The notes beneath the pieces were generated by a model. That model saw nothing but the letters and a program-made list of their open reading frames with translations, was not told the DNA's origin and ran no database searches. Positions 5,291-5,811 of a stretch of 5,811 nt of DNA are shown piece after piece (positions within the stretch are counted from its first letter, which is position 1; each line of letters starts with the position of its first letter). The translations under genes and the position numbers were made by a program. Source of the DNA: a bacterium (GTDB lineage: Bacteria > Patescibacteriota > Minisyncoccia > JAJYZQ01); assembly GCA_021799835.1 (NCBI GenBank), contig JAJYZQ010000033.1, forward strand, positions 1-5,811, given 5' to 3'.

Positions 5291-5811
5291 ATGGCAAAAA
5301 AAGCATTAGGCAGGGGGCTTGCTTCACTCATTCCGCTGCATGACACGACTGCGGCAGATCAGCTGCCCGATGATACGGATGCGGCATATATGCCGCCGCA
5401 GAAGCAGTCCAGTGTCCATTCAGCGCCACACCGCTCCGCACCAGCTGCAGCAGACGCTGAGGTTCCTGCGGGAGAGCGCGTGTTTCAACTGACCATTGAA
5501 TTAGTGGAGCCAAATCCTGATCAGCCGCGCAAGGATTTTTCTGCGGAATCATTAGCAGAACTTGCTGCGTCAATCAAAACCTATGGCATTATTCAGCCGC
5601 TGGTGGTGCGTGAACAACGTGATGGGGATGTGGTTCGTTATCAGATCATTGCGGGAGAGCGGCGATACCGTGCGGCGAAATTAGTAGGGCTCACCCAGCT
5701 GCCCGCGATCGTCAAAAATCTTGATGACTCGGAAAATCTGGAAGTAGCGCTCGTGGAAAATATTCAGCGCGAAGATCTCAATATCATTGAGCGGGCGGAA
5801 GCGTATCGCTT
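5291..5811 (+). CDS. parB: Chromosome partitioning protein ParB (Spo0J/Noc-like), N-terminal part, cut by the window end
   Basis: 173 codons plus two bases are visible, and the frame runs off the window. The N-terminal KKALGRGLASLIP (3-15) is the short basic segment that stimulates ParA ATPase in chromosomal ParBs. A low-complexity Pro/Ala/Gln-rich linker follows (about 17-62). The ParB/Srx nucleotidase-like domain starts with EPNPDQPRKDF (73-83) and contains the CTP-binding box GERRYRAAK (122-130) and ENIQREDLN (156-164). The parS-binding helix-turn-helix and the dimerisation domain lie beyond the window. CTP binding and clamp formation on parS are known for the family and inferred here. ATG 5291 is 23 nt after the parA stop, indicating an operon, but its leader (ending TTTTATT) has no ribosome site. 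Confidence 0.95.
   Translation, partial: MAKKALGRGLASLIPLHDTTAADQLPDDTDAAYMPPQKQSSVHSAPHRSAPAAADAEVPAGERVFQLTIELVEPNPDQPRKDFSAESLAELAASIKTYGIIQPLVVREQRDGDVVRYQIIAGERRYRAAKLVGLTQLPAIVKNLDDSENLEVALVENIQREDLNIIERAEAYR

Noticed and set aside
4367..5811. parS site near parAB
   Set aside because: I saw no sequence resembling the 16-bp palindrome TGTTTCACGTGAAACA in or between the genes. The sites may lie outside the window.
1..5811. CRISPR array, transposase, phage or toxin-antitoxin genes
   Set aside because: No spaced direct repeats and no such proteins are visible. Apart from the inverted repeat at 2736-2866 the window is core housekeeping sequence.

Overview
The window is an ordinary bacterial chromosomal stretch with moderate base composition. 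It uses the standard bacterial code: the thyA frame ends in TGA, which argues against the UGA-recoding candidate phyla. The lineage cannot be fixed from these genes. A Rel of the bifunctional RxKD type, a tRNA without an encoded CCA, several genes without Shine-Dalgarno sites and a KGGTGKST-type ParA would fit a candidate-phylum (Patescibacteria-like) or other non-proteobacterial genome, but this is inference.

Layout, left to right. Positions 1-182 hold the end of a dTDP-4-dehydrorhamnose reductase-like gene (cell-surface sugar synthesis). A 39-residue desulforedoxin-like Cys4 miniprotein follows at 243-362 with a near-perfect Shine-Dalgarno site, and an intrinsic terminator at 437-465 closes this unit. 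A TTGAAA/TATAAC promoter then drives rel (534-2669), encoding a full-length (p)ppGpp synthetase/hydrolase. The gap between rel and the tRNA (2670-2905) is not empty. It has a possible promoter and a 131-bp imperfect inverted repeat with nested hairpins. tRNA-Leu(CAA) lies at 2906-2990, followed by a strong symmetric terminator (2999-3026) that also faces the opposing operon.

On the minus strand, thyA (4366-3545) and folA (3548-3048) form a two-gene operon with a 4-nt start/stop overlap. It makes dTMP and regenerates the tetrahydrofolate that ThyA oxidises. Its promoter diverges from parA (4494-5267), which is followed 23 nt later by parB (5291 to the window end). These two encode the chromosome partitioning ATPase and its CTP/parS-binding partner.

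I found no convincing novel multi-gene system. The items most worth a second look are the inverted repeat next to tRNA-Leu, the desulforedoxin-like miniprotein, the Asp replacing a near-invariant Glu in the Rel hydrolase site, and the two competing starts of parA.
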